From Callorhinus ursinus (lineage: Eukaryota > Chordata > Mammalia > Carnivora > Otariidae): DNA of 64,000 bases. Position 1 is the stretch's first letter. Each line of letters begins with the position of its first letter. Under the pieces are notes generated by a model that worked only from the letters and a program-made list of their open reading frames with translations, was not told the DNA's origin and made no database searches. A program made the position numbers and the translations under genes. Positions 1 to 11,070 of this stretch are shown here, piece after piece. Where the stretch lies: NCBI RefSeq assembly GCF_003265705.1, contig NW_020313045.1, positions 2,156,759-2,220,758 on the forward strand. Reading direction: 5' to 3'.

Positions 1-3000
1 TTGAGAATCTTCTCGTCCCACAGCTGTTCCCCAAGCCGAGCACTTTGGCTTCTTCACTTCGGATTGGCTGCTGTCTGCTTTCTGTAAAGGGTGTTCATAA
101 AGTTTCACAATGTGTTGAGAACAAGTTTGCGAAAGACAAGTGAAGGCTTGTTTTGATTTTGTAACCAATTATTTCATTTGTGTTTTATAAATCGGTCATA
201 AATGTCACTGACTAATTGCTGCCCTCCCCCTTCCCCCCATACACCCACTGGAACAAACAGGCAACCCTGTACCACTCCTGCCAGGGGCCAAGAGTTAATG
301 GCAGGTTTTACACTAAACTTCACCTATTTGGAAGGACATCAATGGCAGCTGAGGACACACTGTGATTTCTCTACTCACCACCATGCCTCTCTGCCCTGAA
401 AAACAAACAGATTTCCGTCATTCCACTCTCTGCCCAAGAAAGTCAGATGCCAGGAGAAAAGGTAACAGACGGCCCAAAAGAAACAATATTAAAATAATCA
501 TATGACAGTATCACGGACTTAGTCAAGGTCTTATCTATCTGATCATTACTAAACCAGTAGTTACTCAAAAGCACACATTAAGTGATGATTTATCTGTTTG
601 ACTATGGTACAAACATTGTCTTCTATTGAAGCCTTAGTAGCTCTGGGAAAGGAAATGTGAATAACGTCCTGCCGTGGAATGAACTTTAAAGAATAACCAC
701 ATTCCAAAGGCTGATGCCAGAGGCAGGGGAGGAGGAGAGAAGTAATTACTTGAGATGGGTTAAAAGTCAGCAAGAAAGGAAAGCTAAGGGCGGCTCTGTC
801 CTAGAAACTTTTCTGGAACTCCACTCCCTTAAGTCAGCCTTGACAAAAGGATCTATGTCACTAAAAAAGGAAAAAAAAAAAAAGACAGAGATGTGACAAG
901 CTGCCCTCATTTTCAGAGTAAAGTGTATTCTTCACAATGGTGTTTGAAGCCGCAAAACAGTGATTGTTCAGAAATGTACCAAGCTATCAACACTTCCCCT
1001 GGAGAATGAAAAGGTTCTGCCACCAACCATCTAGCTCCTCCTTTGTTCAATTTGTGAAAGCTGAAGTCACAAAGGTGGCTTGTAGGCCAAACCCAGCTGT
1101 TACTTCTATTTGTCAACTTTAAGAAGATTAGTTGCCCAAGTTTTTATATAAGTACGTTTTTAAAAAAAAAAAAAAAAATCTGGATTTCTGGCTTCTTTTG
1201 GGAAAAAAAAAAAAGAAATCTGGCAAGTCCACCGCAACGGGCCCACATGGCCTTCATGGCAGCCATTGGCTGGAGCAAAGGACTGGCTGTCCTCTTCAGG
1301 CTGAAGGTGTGCCTTCTGGTTCTATGTTATCCCCTCAAGTCCCCGTCACGTAGTACCCTAGCCTGTGTCACTCACTGACATTACCTGAGGGCCCTGTATG
1401 GATCTGAGCTGACCGCTTCTGCTGTTTGGTGTAACCACTAATTAACTGCCCAGCAAATAATTCTTTTCCCTATTTGAAGGCAGAGAAAAAAGAGATTTCA
1501 GAAGCCCCTAGTCCTATCGAAGAATTCCAACCGTGACCAAAATTCTGCCACACTGAGTGAGTCGGTGTTGGAATTTCAGAACAATGTGCGCCTCTGGCCC
1601 CAGTCCACCCAGACTGGCTGTGACCACCAGGTCAGCCTCTCCTCCAGGTACCCAATTCCCTAGGGGTCTGTTGCATGTTCTGTGGGCAAACTAGGAAAAT
1701 GAACCATACCGTTCTCCTCTAAAGGAAAAAATATTCTATTTTTATTTACTCTTACATATTACTCCAAAATTAAGTCTGTTCAAAATTGACCTATCAGACA
1801 CACATTTTCAGCCTGACTTTTTCACAGTTATGATAGAGAAAAACCATCATTCTTCGTGATATATTTTTTATAATGAGGACCACACCAAAAAAAAAAAAAT
1901 GCAGAGAGAAATCTCAGGATCTTTGGAAATAGAAATGAATGTACATATTTTGCGCCAGCTAGCAGTAATTACTTTACCATGTGAGGCTCGGGGTAGGCAG
2001 TAATGTGCAATACCTTTAAACTTGGAGCCATCCCAAAAAACAAACTGCAAAAAACCTGACCTCTGACCCTGTTTTGAAGCATCACCACCCGCTTGGGTAG
2101 TGTTTGCATGTTGAAATATTTATTTCCTTCATAAAAAAATCTATCTGAATATCCAATCTCTCAGCAGAAAAGAGACTTATTTCCATGTTAGCAGAAGCCC
2201 TTAAGTAATTTGGGGCTATGATCTGAACACTACAAGCTTTACTCACTTAAAGCTTTGCCAGCTTCAAGCTGCATATTTTTCTCACCAGCTCCTCATTTGC
2301 AAAACGTATTAGAGATTCAGGTGAAAGGTGACGAAGTTTCCACAGCTGGAGAGCCCAGTTAGAAAACTCTATGTTTCTTGGGCATAGCTTCCAGCAGAGC
2401 TGTATTTCTGGGCATTCCGTCACTTGACGACAGGGTTTGTACTGGTGGGGAGGGGCAAGTTCTCACAGGCCGGTATTGTAGAGGTAACTTCTGGATGCCC
2501 TGTGGGAGAGACCCGAAGCCTCTCAAGCAGGCTATTGCACTGAAACACCTCTGACTGTGGCAGCAGAGCATGGGGATAACACCCCGAGGAGTTTTTCTTC
2601 ATCTGTTCCCTGATTGTGGTATTTGAATAAAAGTCCTAAGAACAGTCACTTGACTTTGATTTCCGCCATGAAAAGCAAACTCTAAGTCTCACATAAAGCG
2701 CTCAACTGCATCGCATTTGCAAGTTTGGGCAGATGAGAGGGAAGAGGTGCAGCTGAGGTATCTGTGCCCCTTCACCCGGACGTACCCCTCAACCTTCACC
2801 AACAGTGAGGGTGAGAGGAACCCTAGCTCCTCCTCCATGATGCTTTCTAATAAGACCGTGTGGTGGGGTGAGCCTTTGCTGAGCTCTTCTCTGAGGTCCA
2901 AGATCGAGATACTAAAATTACCCTCAAAATGGCTCTTAAAAGCAGGCCTTTAGGTTTTCCTTCGTGTCCACCAACATTACGTAGTGGGGAAATGGCTGTG

Positions 3001-3065
3001 CTTTTCTGGTGCAATGATTTGTGGAATACGAAGGAATATGGGCCTTTACCTTCAGATACCACTAG
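1..3065. other. Unique sequence, no gene recognised
   Basis: I see no convincing exon, RNA gene or recent transposon in this block. Open frames are all below about 80 codons and overlap on both strands, as expected by chance. Homopolymer A runs occur near 868-882, 1161-1176, 1203-1214 and 1888-1899. The composition is moderately AT-rich. Parts may be regulatory or very old repeat, but nothing in the sequence decides this. Confidence 0.6.
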
Positions 3066-3141
3066 AACTTTACTTCCAAATTAAAAAAAAAATTTTTTTT
3101 GTTTAATTGAAGTATAGCTGACACAACTTTACCTCCAAATT
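3066..3141 (-). mobile_element. Extremely 5'-truncated L1 insertion with target-site duplication
   Basis: A 17-base direct repeat (3066-3082 and 3125-3141, one mismatch) brackets only 42 bases. These are a run of ten A, a run of eight T and then 'ttaattgaagtatagctgac', which read on the minus strand match the last bases of a carnivore L1 3' end followed by poly-A. The direct repeat is what target-primed reverse transcription leaves. I infer an L1 copy aborted after about 25 bases of non-A sequence. The adjoining A and T runs are unusual and may reflect slippage or a twin-priming-like event. Confidence 0.65.
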
Positions 3142-3461
3142 CAATAACAGCTCGTTAGGCCTGAAATACTGTGCAGAACCCATGTTATCTCTCTGTGAGG
3201 AAAACTGGCCACACTCTGTTTTAGACTTGTATCCAGTGTGAATCTGTGGGAATTTAGAAATCTGTAATTCTGGTTTTTGCAGCTAATCCTGTACCAGTTA
3301 TGGTTACTTTTGGGGGGAAAAACCCAACTGTATTGCAACAAGAAAGAAAACAGTTGTATCCTGAGCTATTTAAATATAATTGTTTCTCTACTTAAGAACT
3401 TCCCATTTAGACTTATGATAAGAAGGAACCGAAATACAAGCTCATTGCCACTTTGGATTTA
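3142..3461. other. Unique spacer
   Basis: AT-rich single-copy-looking sequence between the tiny L1 insertion and the following SINE. No gene or repeat recognised. Confidence 0.5.
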
Positions 3462-3472
3462 CAAACAAAAGG

Positions 3473-3524
3473 GCTTTTTGTTTTGTTTTGTTTTTTTAAG
3501 ACTTTTTAAATTTATTTAACTGAC

Positions 3525-3567
<43 letters not shown>

Positions 3568-3712
3568 AAGAACACAAGCAGGGGAAGTGGGAGAGGGAGA
3601 AGCAGGCTTCCCGCTGAGCAGGGAGCCCGATGCGGGGCTCGATCCCAGGACCTTGGGATCATGACCTGAGCTGACCGCAGCCACTTAACCAACTGAGCCA
3701 CCCAGGTGCCCC
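3473..3712 (-). mobile_element. Carnivore tRNA-Lys SINE (SINEC/Can-SINE)
   Basis: Read on the minus strand, the element starts with the 'ggtgcctgggtggctcag' head (A-box region). It continues through the 'gatcgagccccgcatcggg' B-box region and a long CT/GA tract (GA repeat at about 3524-3569 on the plus strand), and ends in a T-rich tail on the plus strand. An exact 11-base duplication 'caaacaaaagg' flanks it (3462-3472, 3713-3723). The length of about 240 bases is full for the family, slightly stretched by the GA expansion. It is a non-coding, Pol III-type retroposon mobilised by L1. Open frames across it are artefacts. Confidence 0.95.
3525..3570. repeat. (GA)n simple repeat inside SINE
   Basis: Nearly pure GAGA tract interrupted by a single AAAG, lying in the polypyrimidine region of the minus-strand SINE. 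The family has a short CT stretch here; this copy is expanded. It is likely to vary in length between individuals. Confidence 0.9.
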
Positions 3713-3723
3713 CAAACAAAAGG

Positions 3724-4679
3724 TTTTACAGACAGCTCTGTGGATCCTAACCTGCTTGGAAGGAGAGGGGCTTTGTAAGTCATACAAGGTGCTGATCAGG
3801 GCCTCTGCAAGCCTTTCCAGCACGTTTGGGCAAATGGGGAAAAGGGGCCCCCTGTGAGCAAGCAAAGTCTCCCAGTTTGGAGAGGGGAGTGTGGGTGGGC
3901 TTCAGGCCCTCTTCCTTCATGCCAGCCCCCTCAGCTAGGAGCCTGGATGCGGAGTATAACCCGTGCGACAAGTGTGGAACGTGACAAATGTGTAAGCAGG
4001 CCTCTGTTTTCTGCCACTCTGGTTTCCAGGTAGCAAAAGTCTTGTTAAGTAACCTCACCAGCACAAAGAGGTCAGGGACTAATTTCACAACTCTTTGATA
4101 AAATGACCTCAATAGCAACAAGTTAGAAGGATGAGGAATAAATCAAGGGATTCTAGTCAGAAATAATTAGCAGTCACAACAGAAAAGAGCAAAGTCGTGT
4201 GGTTTCACTTCATGATTAACCAGTTCTTCTAGACTTAAGGGTGGGACTGGTTCTACTGTCTTCATATTCTGACTTGAGAAGGGCATGCACAGAGCTGAGA
4301 TCAGCTGGTCTGGTTCTCTCGATGGCATGAAGAGCCATGAGTGACCTTCTGCTGGTGAGCATCAGAAACTTGGAAGCCAAATTTTCAAGTCCAGAGATGA
4401 GACGTACTGAGCCAGCATGCTTTGGCTTCAGGCTCCCTGCAGACGCAAATGGCTCCAAGGAGAGGGCAAACTGAAGATCAACGGGAAAGGAGGCACGCAT
4501 GAAAAAAGCTTCAGAAATCACCAGAAGAGTTGGCTTGGAGGCTAGCACTTCTTAATTTTAGGATGGAACCCAGGAAAGCAGAGTTAGTGATGGCAAAGTC
4601 ATGTCAGATGTACAGACCCCTTAGTTCTCTTTACCTCTATATTGGGATTTTGTCCCCAGTGTTAGTAACAATTGTAAAT
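3724..4679. other. Unique sequence
   Basis: No recognisable repeat or gene. Two minus-strand open frames of 113 and 110 codons (3780-4121, 4216-4548) start in unique DNA. They show no motif, signal peptide or splice context and are probably chance. Confidence 0.5.
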
Positions 4680-4883
4680 TAGGTATAATTGTAATTTTGA
4701 TGATGATGAGCTGGCAGCTTTGTATCTATTAACATGTATGCCTCAAAAGAAGGGAGGGAAATAGGCAGAAGACACAGAAATTCAGACACATATACACAGC
4801 CAGGAAACGAAAAATGTCCAACCAGTCGTGACAAAGAAATGAAATGAGATGTAACTTTTTGCCCATAAATTTGGCAAAGATTT

Positions 4884-5057
4884 GAGAGAGAGAGCACTAG
4901 AGAAAGAGAGAGCAAGCATGAGTGGGGAACAGAGGGAAAGGGAGAAGCAGGCTCCCCGCTGAGCAGGGAGCCCGACATGGGACTCAATCCCAGCACCCTG
5001 GGACCATGACCTGAGCCGAAGGCAGACGCTTAACCGACTGAGCCACCCAGGTGCCCC
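4884..5057 (-). mobile_element. Carnivore tRNA-Lys SINE
   Basis: Minus-strand SINE with the head 'ggtgcctgggtggctcag' at the right end, a B-box-like 'gattgagtcccatg' and the conserved 'ctgctcagcggggagcctg' middle. A short 7-base duplication 'aagattt' lies at 4877-4883 and 5058-5064. No long T run survives at its left end, so the A tail has been lost or shortened. It splits an older plus-strand L1. Confidence 0.9.
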
Positions 5058-5340
5058 AAGATTTTTTTTTCTAAATGGTAATATTCCACGCTCCCAAACA
5101 TGAGAAGGGAGAGGCATTCTCAAAAACTGTTGATGAAAATGTAAATTGGAACATCTTTCTGAAAATCAGATTGGTAATTTTTATACAAACATTCATTGCA
5201 CAGACATTTATCAAGTACTAGGATTTGTTACGAATTTAAGATGTACACTTCCTTTCATGTTGTAATTCCATATCTAGAAATGTATTCAATAAAGACTCAA
5301 AGATTAGATATCTATTCTAATATTTAAAAGTGAAAAAAGA

Positions 5341-5456
5341 GGGGCGCCTGGGTGGCTCAGTCAGTTAAGCATCCGACTCTTTTGACACCAGGCCTGGAGC
5401 CTACTTAAGATTCTCCCTCTCCTGCTACCCGCTCTAAAAAAAAAAAAAAAAAAAAA
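5341..5456 (+). mobile_element. Internally deleted carnivore SINE
   Basis: The copy starts with 'ggggcgcctgggtggctcag', then jumps from the A-box region to the 'ggagcctacttaagattctccctctcctg' tail section and ends in an A run of about 20. At about 115 bases it lacks the B-box and central part of the usual 190-base element. The flanking sequences 'gtgaaaaaagag' (5330-5341) and 'gtaaaaaagag' (5457-5467) form an imperfect duplication. Either an internal deletion followed insertion, or a deleted source RNA was copied. Confidence 0.85.
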
Positions 5457-5670
5457 GTAAAAAAGAGATAAGGGTTAAACACATTATTGTACATTTTGAG
5501 GTAAAGTATTCTTGAATGAAATGTAATTAATGAGAAAATGATCACAAGGTTATATTCTGTGAAAAAGAGTACAGATAGGATTACAGGTAATTTTTATCTT
5601 TTTCTCATACTGTTAAATAATTTTCGAATTTTCTACCAGGAGCATTTATTAACTTTAAAAGCAGGAGAAA

Positions 5671-6629
5671 GTACTAAATAACAAAAACAGAATTAGCTGA
5701 AGAGCAGATGGGTTTAGAATCTCAAAAGCATATAACTGAACAAGAAAACAGCAAAATGGTGGCCTCGCAGTTCCAAATGTGACCTTCAGCAGAGGTTTAC
5801 AAATCCTGAAAATAAATAAATTCGGGGTCCGGAAACAGTGTTGAAGGAGCGTGTGTAAACTGAATCAGAAAAGGTTCAAAACAGAAGATCCACAGAGATC
5901 ACCCAGCTTAACCTCTTCACTGGATAGTTGTGGAAATGAGGACTAAGTACTGCAATGACCCAGGACTCCTGGCTTCCGCACGATGCCCTTCCCATGACAC
6001 TAGGGACAGCAAGAGGTTTCATCTACGTTCCAAGTGTCAATCGATTGGTGGTAGCTGTTCAGTATGCTGTGCTGAAAAGACTCTGTAAGAGCTGAGAAGG
6101 AAAAAATGCAGTAAGATTAGTGACATCTGCCACGGGCAGGAGAAGGGGGAGTGCTGGTAGGCATGCCACATACTTGACATTCTTGCAAAAAAATGACATA
6201 ATATTGTCTTCTCCAGACCAGGTGTTTGTCACTATAAAATAGTGTCTCTTTCCAGGGGAACATTTGGTATAAATTAGGACTAAAGAAACCTACAGCTTCA
6301 ATGGGCAAAGAATGAAGAGGAAAATTTATACTTGCCAAATGAAAAGGAGGCAATTACAAGTTTCATGAAGGTGCAGCATCATGCTTCACTGAAATATTCA
6401 TACTCTCTCCCCACAAAGAAGCTTGGGAGGCAAGAGCAAAAAAGTTGAAAGAGCAAACTCATGCCTTTTCTCTGGAAAGATTTAAATAGAAATAAAGTTC
6501 AAAAGTGTGAGGGACACTGCTTGTAAGTCTTGATGCTAAAATAACCAAAAGCCAGTCAGGCCTTGGAGAAACTTCAAAAGTGTCAACTTCACAGAAAAGG
6601 TAAGGCTGGATGAAGTCTACTAAGACCTG
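5671..6629. other. Mostly unique sequence with possible old MIR fragment
   Basis: Around 5880-6000 the pattern 'cacccagcttaacctcttcac', then 'gtggaaatgagga' and 'gacccaggactcctggcttcc', looks like a decayed minus-strand MIR-class SINE, but the match is weak. The rest is AT-rich with no gene recognised. Some of 6400-6630 may be unrecognised L1. Confidence 0.35.
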
Positions 6630-8610
6630 TTAACTACAGTCTCTAGAGAGAAAAGACCTCTGTAGGGAAATCTCACCTGTGAAAATGGATGTAAACACAG
6701 TAAATAAAATACCAGCAGATCAAGTCCATCTGCATATTACAACACGATCAAATAAGGTCTGTTCTAGGAGAGCAAGGCTGGTTCAGCAGTACAAAATCTA
6801 ACCATGTAATATACCACATTTACAAATTAGAGGGGAAAAAAACCAGATGGCCATCTCAGTAGACAACCTACCCCCCCTAAAAAATTAGGATCCAATTGAA
6901 TGCAATATGCACTAATGAGAATAAAAATTCCTTCACTCGATAGAAAGTACTTACCAGAAATCTCAGCAAATCTCAAACTGACTTGTGAAACATCAGAACT
7001 GTCCTCAGTAACAACTGAAAACAATGTAAAGATGGCTACTGACCCTATTACTATTCAACACTGTGCTGGAAATCTCAGCTAAGACAGGAAGGAATATAAA
7101 TACAAAAGTATCTGTGTTGGAATGAAAAGGGCAACATCATTGTTACCTTATGTTCCATCATTCCTTACCTAGAAATTCCAAGGAAATCAACTGAAAAACT
7201 CCCATAACTATGAAAAGAGTTTAATAAAGTAATGAAATAAATATAAAAACTCCCAGCAGCTATCCTACATGTGTAATTCCATTACAATAGCAACAAACCC
7301 TCTAAAATACCCAGAAATAAGTGTAAAAGGATGTGAAGAACAATTTTAAAACTCTACCTAGGGGCGCCTGGGTGGCTCAGTTGGTTAAGCGACTGCCTTC
7401 GGCTCAGGTCATGATCCTGGAGTCCCAGGATCGAGTCGCACATCACGCTCCCTGCTCAGCAGGGAGTCTGCTTCTCCCTCTGACCCTCCCTCCCTCATGT
7501 GCTCTCTCTCTCTCATTCTCACTCTCTCAAATAAATAAAATCTTTAAAAAAAAAAAAAAAACTCTACCTAAAGACACAAAAGATGACATAAGCAAATGAA
7601 GAGATGCATCACTTCAATGGATAAGGAAACAGGTTCTTAAAGTTCTCTAACTTAGAAATCTATAAATTCAATGCACTTATAATAAAAATGCCAACAGGAT
7701 TTCTTAAATGGAATCTGACCACCTGATTCTAAAATTTGTTTGAAAGAATAAGGCATGAGAACAGCAACGAAATTATAAAAAAAGATAACAGGAGGGGAGC
7801 AAGCCCTATATTTCAAAACATAAAATTTTGCTAATTAGGGAAAAATGTAAGTCACAGAACAGAATTAATATACAGAACATATAAAGAACTGCAAATCAAA
7901 AAGAGAAGGATAAACAACTTAACAGAAAAACGTGTGAAGGACAGGAACAGACAATATGAGAAGAAAAAGTAAAATGTTCAATAATAATGTGAAAAGATGC
8001 TCACCAGTAATCAGGTAAATGCAAATCAGAACCACAAGACAAAAGTTTTCACCTATCATAGTGGCAAAAATAAAATAATCAAGAGTGATAGATTGATATC
8101 AATTCTTCATACACAGTTGATGGGAATGTAAATTGGTGCAGCTCTTTTAGAGAGCCATTTAACAGTTACTAAAGTCCTAAATGTGCACACATTTAACCTA
8201 TTCATACCATTTTTTGGGATCTAGGCGACAGAAACAGTCCCTATATACACCAAGAAGCATGAAAAAGTACATTCGCTCCAATATGGTTTGTAAGAACAAC
8301 AACAAAAAAAATTCATAGTGATCAAGAGCAAGGCAGTTAAATGAAGTGGGATGTTATGCCATCCACATTATGAAATATTGTGGGACAGTCAAAAGGAATT
8401 AATTAGATTTCTACGTACAAACGTGAGCAGCTTTCTAAGTCCATTTATGGTAAATAAACACAAGTTGAACTACAGGGATTATACCATTTTATAAAAAAAA
8501 AAAGAGAGAGAAAGAAGGGATGGATGAGAAAGGGATGAAAGGAGCATAAGACACTGCCTAGGCCAGAAAAAGAGAAAGGAAAGAGCAAAATAATACCATA
8601 TATTTTTATG
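6630..8610 (+). mobile_element. Old L1 fragment, end of ORF2 plus 3' UTR, with SINE inside
   Basis: From about 6635 the sequence follows the end of L1 ORF2 in degraded form: the 'aaaataccagcagatcaag' stretch, 'ggttcagcagtacaaaatc' and 'ccatctcagtagacaacc'. The 3' region with 'gatgggaatgtaaattggtgca' lies near 8120. The frame is destroyed by many stops and gaps, so no protein is possible. An A-rich end lies near 8492-8520. A younger SINE (7361-7558) interrupts it. It is an L1M-age copy, 5'-truncated, plus strand; both ends are approximate. Confidence 0.75.
7361..7558 (+). mobile_element. Full-length carnivore tRNA-Lys SINE
   Basis: Begins 'ggggcgcctgggtggctcag', with the A-box region 'tggctcagttggttaagc', B-box region 'gatcgagtcgcacatcacgc', 'ctgctcagcagggagtctg', a CT-rich stretch, 'aataaataaaatcttt' and an A run. 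An exact 12-base duplication 'aaactctaccta' is at 7349-7360 and 7559-7570. It sits inside the older L1 at 6630-8610, which dates it as younger. The 88-codon open frame across it is not a gene. Confidence 0.97.
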
Positions 8611-8744
8611 GGTAATATATAAATGCACGCAAGTATGTAAGAGGCAGATCTAACAGGCTACACGCCAAGCTGATTACATTACTTTTCGCAGGGCAAAGCC
8701 ATACATTTGCTGGGGCCCTCAAAGGAGCTCTGCTTTTCTGGAGA

Positions 8745-8965
8745 GGCAATGCAGAGTAATGGTTATGTGCAGATGCTGGACGTAGGCTGCTGGTTTTAAC
8801 CATTATTTAAATCAATCTGCACCTCAGCTTTTTCATCGGTAAGTTGGGGTAATAATAGTACCTACTCATAGGATTACTATTATCAATGAATAAATTAATA
8901 TCCATCCAGCACATGTCTAGCATACAATAAGCTATCAGCATGATAGAAGTTATTAGCTGTTAGGA
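8745..8965 (+). mobile_element. MIR SINE
   Basis: Near full-length core-SINE in plus orientation: 'agagtaatggttatg', then 'acctcagctttttcatcgg', 'gtaataatagtacctactcat', and the end 'agcacatgtctagcatac' through 'agttattagctg'. These follow the usual MIR order (head, core, the 'ctcagtttcctcatc' box, the L2-like 3' end). It is strongly diverged, as expected for this ancient family. Confidence 0.7.
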
Positions 8966-10434
8966 TGAGCCATATAAAATTGCTGCTATGTGACTCTTCT
9001 GATCTACAAAAATAGTAATTTTATATGGTTTAATTCAATATTATGTATACTGTTTTGATTTTTTAAAATACACTTTACATACCTTTTTTTTTAAAGGACT
9101 GTGGAGAAGTAGTAATGATGGGGGTAAGGTTAGTAAGAGGGCTGAAGGGAGTCACCGCGTACAGAGATACTAAATAACCTCAATATCTGTGTCTAGAAAG
9201 AGCTTGTCTTTTGCAAGGAAAGCCAGTATTTAGAATAACTTTGCCAAGTAAAATTTGAGACATGCTTTCAAAATCTATTTTCTGCATATTTCCATACGAA
9301 CACACTGGACCAAATCTTTATACAAATGACTATATGCTGTGTAACAGTAATAATGTTATTAAACCTGGAATTTCAAATACTAAAAATGTAATAATGTATA
9401 CCTCAGCATGAAATAATCAAGACAACTTCTTTTGCCAAAGTATTACATACTGATTTACCCTAAATAAACAGCATGTTTTATATATTTGTTATGATTATAC
9501 CACCCATATAACGTTTAGGACCAGCTGTAATACACACCCACACCCACCCACCCACACCCACACACACTTACCATATTTAAAACCAAATGAAGTGAATTTC
9601 TGTATTTAAAAAGGGTTAGACCGGCCTTAGTTTTAGTTTTTGAATGCTAATATCGATCTTTAAAGGTACTCTCTATAAAAAACTAGTGAAACATCCTCAG
9701 CTGAAGTCAATTAGGAAACAGAAAAATCTGTATAAATATAAAAACAAATCTGTAGTATTAAAGACACAAACAACTCCCGGAGAGCCGAGATTCCTAGGAA
9801 ACGGTGCTATAAATAGTTTGACATTATTACACAATCTTCTCTGCATATCTCGTAATAGAAACTGCTATGGGTGATTGAAAAATAAGCAACTTTGACATTT
9901 CTGGATGTAACTTGAGGAGATTATTTCATCATAAAGGATTGGTACAGAATATACTAACCAACAACTCAATATCAAAACTCTCCTTGCAACTCTAAAACAG
10001 TGCAGAATGACATTTAAGATAATCCATTTATCACCATCCAATACAGGCTGCTTGTTCACAAAATGTCAGGGACAAGGCTGGAGCATTCCCATCCCTAGGC
10101 AGCAAGTGCGTGTGACAAGGAATCTTGAATATAGCATCAGCTTCATTTCCTTATATGCTACTGCCATACCTTGGACTTCGGGTCCCAGAGTTTTTGCAAT
10201 TTATATGAGCAGCTGTACAAATGAACCACCTTCGCTTTTTGTCACACACCACAGAGACAATCCCCTCCAAGGATAATGAAAAGTCTGCATGTTCATTTGT
10301 AGGCACGTAATTTACTCCCAGTGAACTGCTAACGTTTTTATCAGCCATCCTTGAAGAGCTCAGTGTTTCAATGTTCAACAATGTAATTCTAAAAATGTAA
10401 ATAGTTCTTTAAAATAACAATAATAAAGGTAATA
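8966..10434. other. Unique AT-rich sequence with a CACCC microsatellite
   Basis: No gene or clear interspersed repeat recognised. Apart from the CACCC-type simple repeat at 9532-9567, the block looks single copy. Small open frames (up to 89 codons) on both strands lack support. Confidence 0.5.
9532..9567. repeat. (CACCC)n / (CA)n simple repeat
   Basis: Tract of 'cacacccacacccaccc' type units, about 36 bases, purely C and A on the plus strand. Low-complexity, likely variable in length. Confidence 0.9.
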
Positions 10435-10640
10435 AGGACTTGTATTTATATGCTATTTATTTATATTTCAAAGTGGTTTTGTATATGGCACCTCATGCTT
10501 CTCACCAGATCCCTATAAAGATTAGTTATGAATGGTCAACATTTTTATAGGTGAAGAAAATGGAGAGGTAAGCAAATTTTTGTTGTTGTTGTCCAAGGCC
10601 TCATTGCAAGCCGGAATCATTCAATGCTTGAGCTGAAACG
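10435..10640 (-). mobile_element. MIR SINE, minus strand
   Basis: The plus strand reads as the reverse complement of MIR: 'tttcaaagtggttttgtatat', 'cagatccctataaagattag', 'tttttataggtgaagaaaatgg', then 'aagccggaatcattcaatgc'. The order is correct, with gaps. No function is suggested. Confidence 0.55.
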
Positions 10641-10899
10641 ATCCTCAGGGGACAATTAAGAAGCCCCCAGTTTGGAGAGCACAAACTGGTGTTCCGTTTG
10701 ACCCAAGAGGGCCCACAAATCTACATATCTTGAGATTTCAGAAAAATTACCAAATTTCTGGCTTTTCTTGAAACTGTAGCCACACTGGACCCACATCCTG
10801 CAGAGAAGCAATTGGCCAGAGCTCATCAATTAAATAAAGTATGTGCGCCCCAATTCACCACCCCATGCCTTTTGCTCCTTGTCCATGTGTTTTGCATAC

Positions 10900-11070
10900 A
10901 GTAAAACACACAGATCTTCAGTATAAGTTCAGTGAGTTCTGAAAAAGGTATATATGCCTACACGTAACCATCACCCAATCAAGAGACACATCGCGGCCAC
11001 CATCCTCAAAGTTCTCTCATGTTCCTTTCCGATTACTACCCCTCTGCCCTTCTCGTTCCTTCTTACTCAT
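10900..11070 (-). mobile_element. Probable L1 3'-region fragment, minus strand
   Basis: The series 'gttcagtgagttctgaaaaa', 'cgtaaccatcacccaatcaag' and 'caaagttctctcatgttcc' on the plus strand resembles the reverse complement of the 3' portion of old L1 elements. It is short and diverged, with unclear boundaries, and could be extended by a repeat search. Confidence 0.45.

Larger units (their letters stand above)
4680..5670 (+). mobile_element. Old L1/HAL1 3' region, interrupted by two SINEs
   Basis: Segments such as 'gttgatgaaaatgtaaattgg' and the stretch before it (4850-4876, 5068-5340, 5460-5660) match the typical 3' part of old mammalian L1M/HAL1 elements. That part runs from the 'aaatttggcaaag' stretch through the 'aaattgg...ttctgaaaatcagattgg' stretch and on to 'ccatatctagaaatg'. 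The copy is on the plus strand and heavily diverged, with no open reading frame left. SINEs at 4884-5057 (minus) and 5341-5456 (plus) landed in it later. The 5' boundary is uncertain. Confidence 0.6.

Noticed and set aside
7333..7599. Repeated small protein 'GAWVAQLVKRLPSAQVM' seen in many places on both strands
   Set aside because: This is the translated head of the carnivore tRNA-derived SINE, not a gene family.
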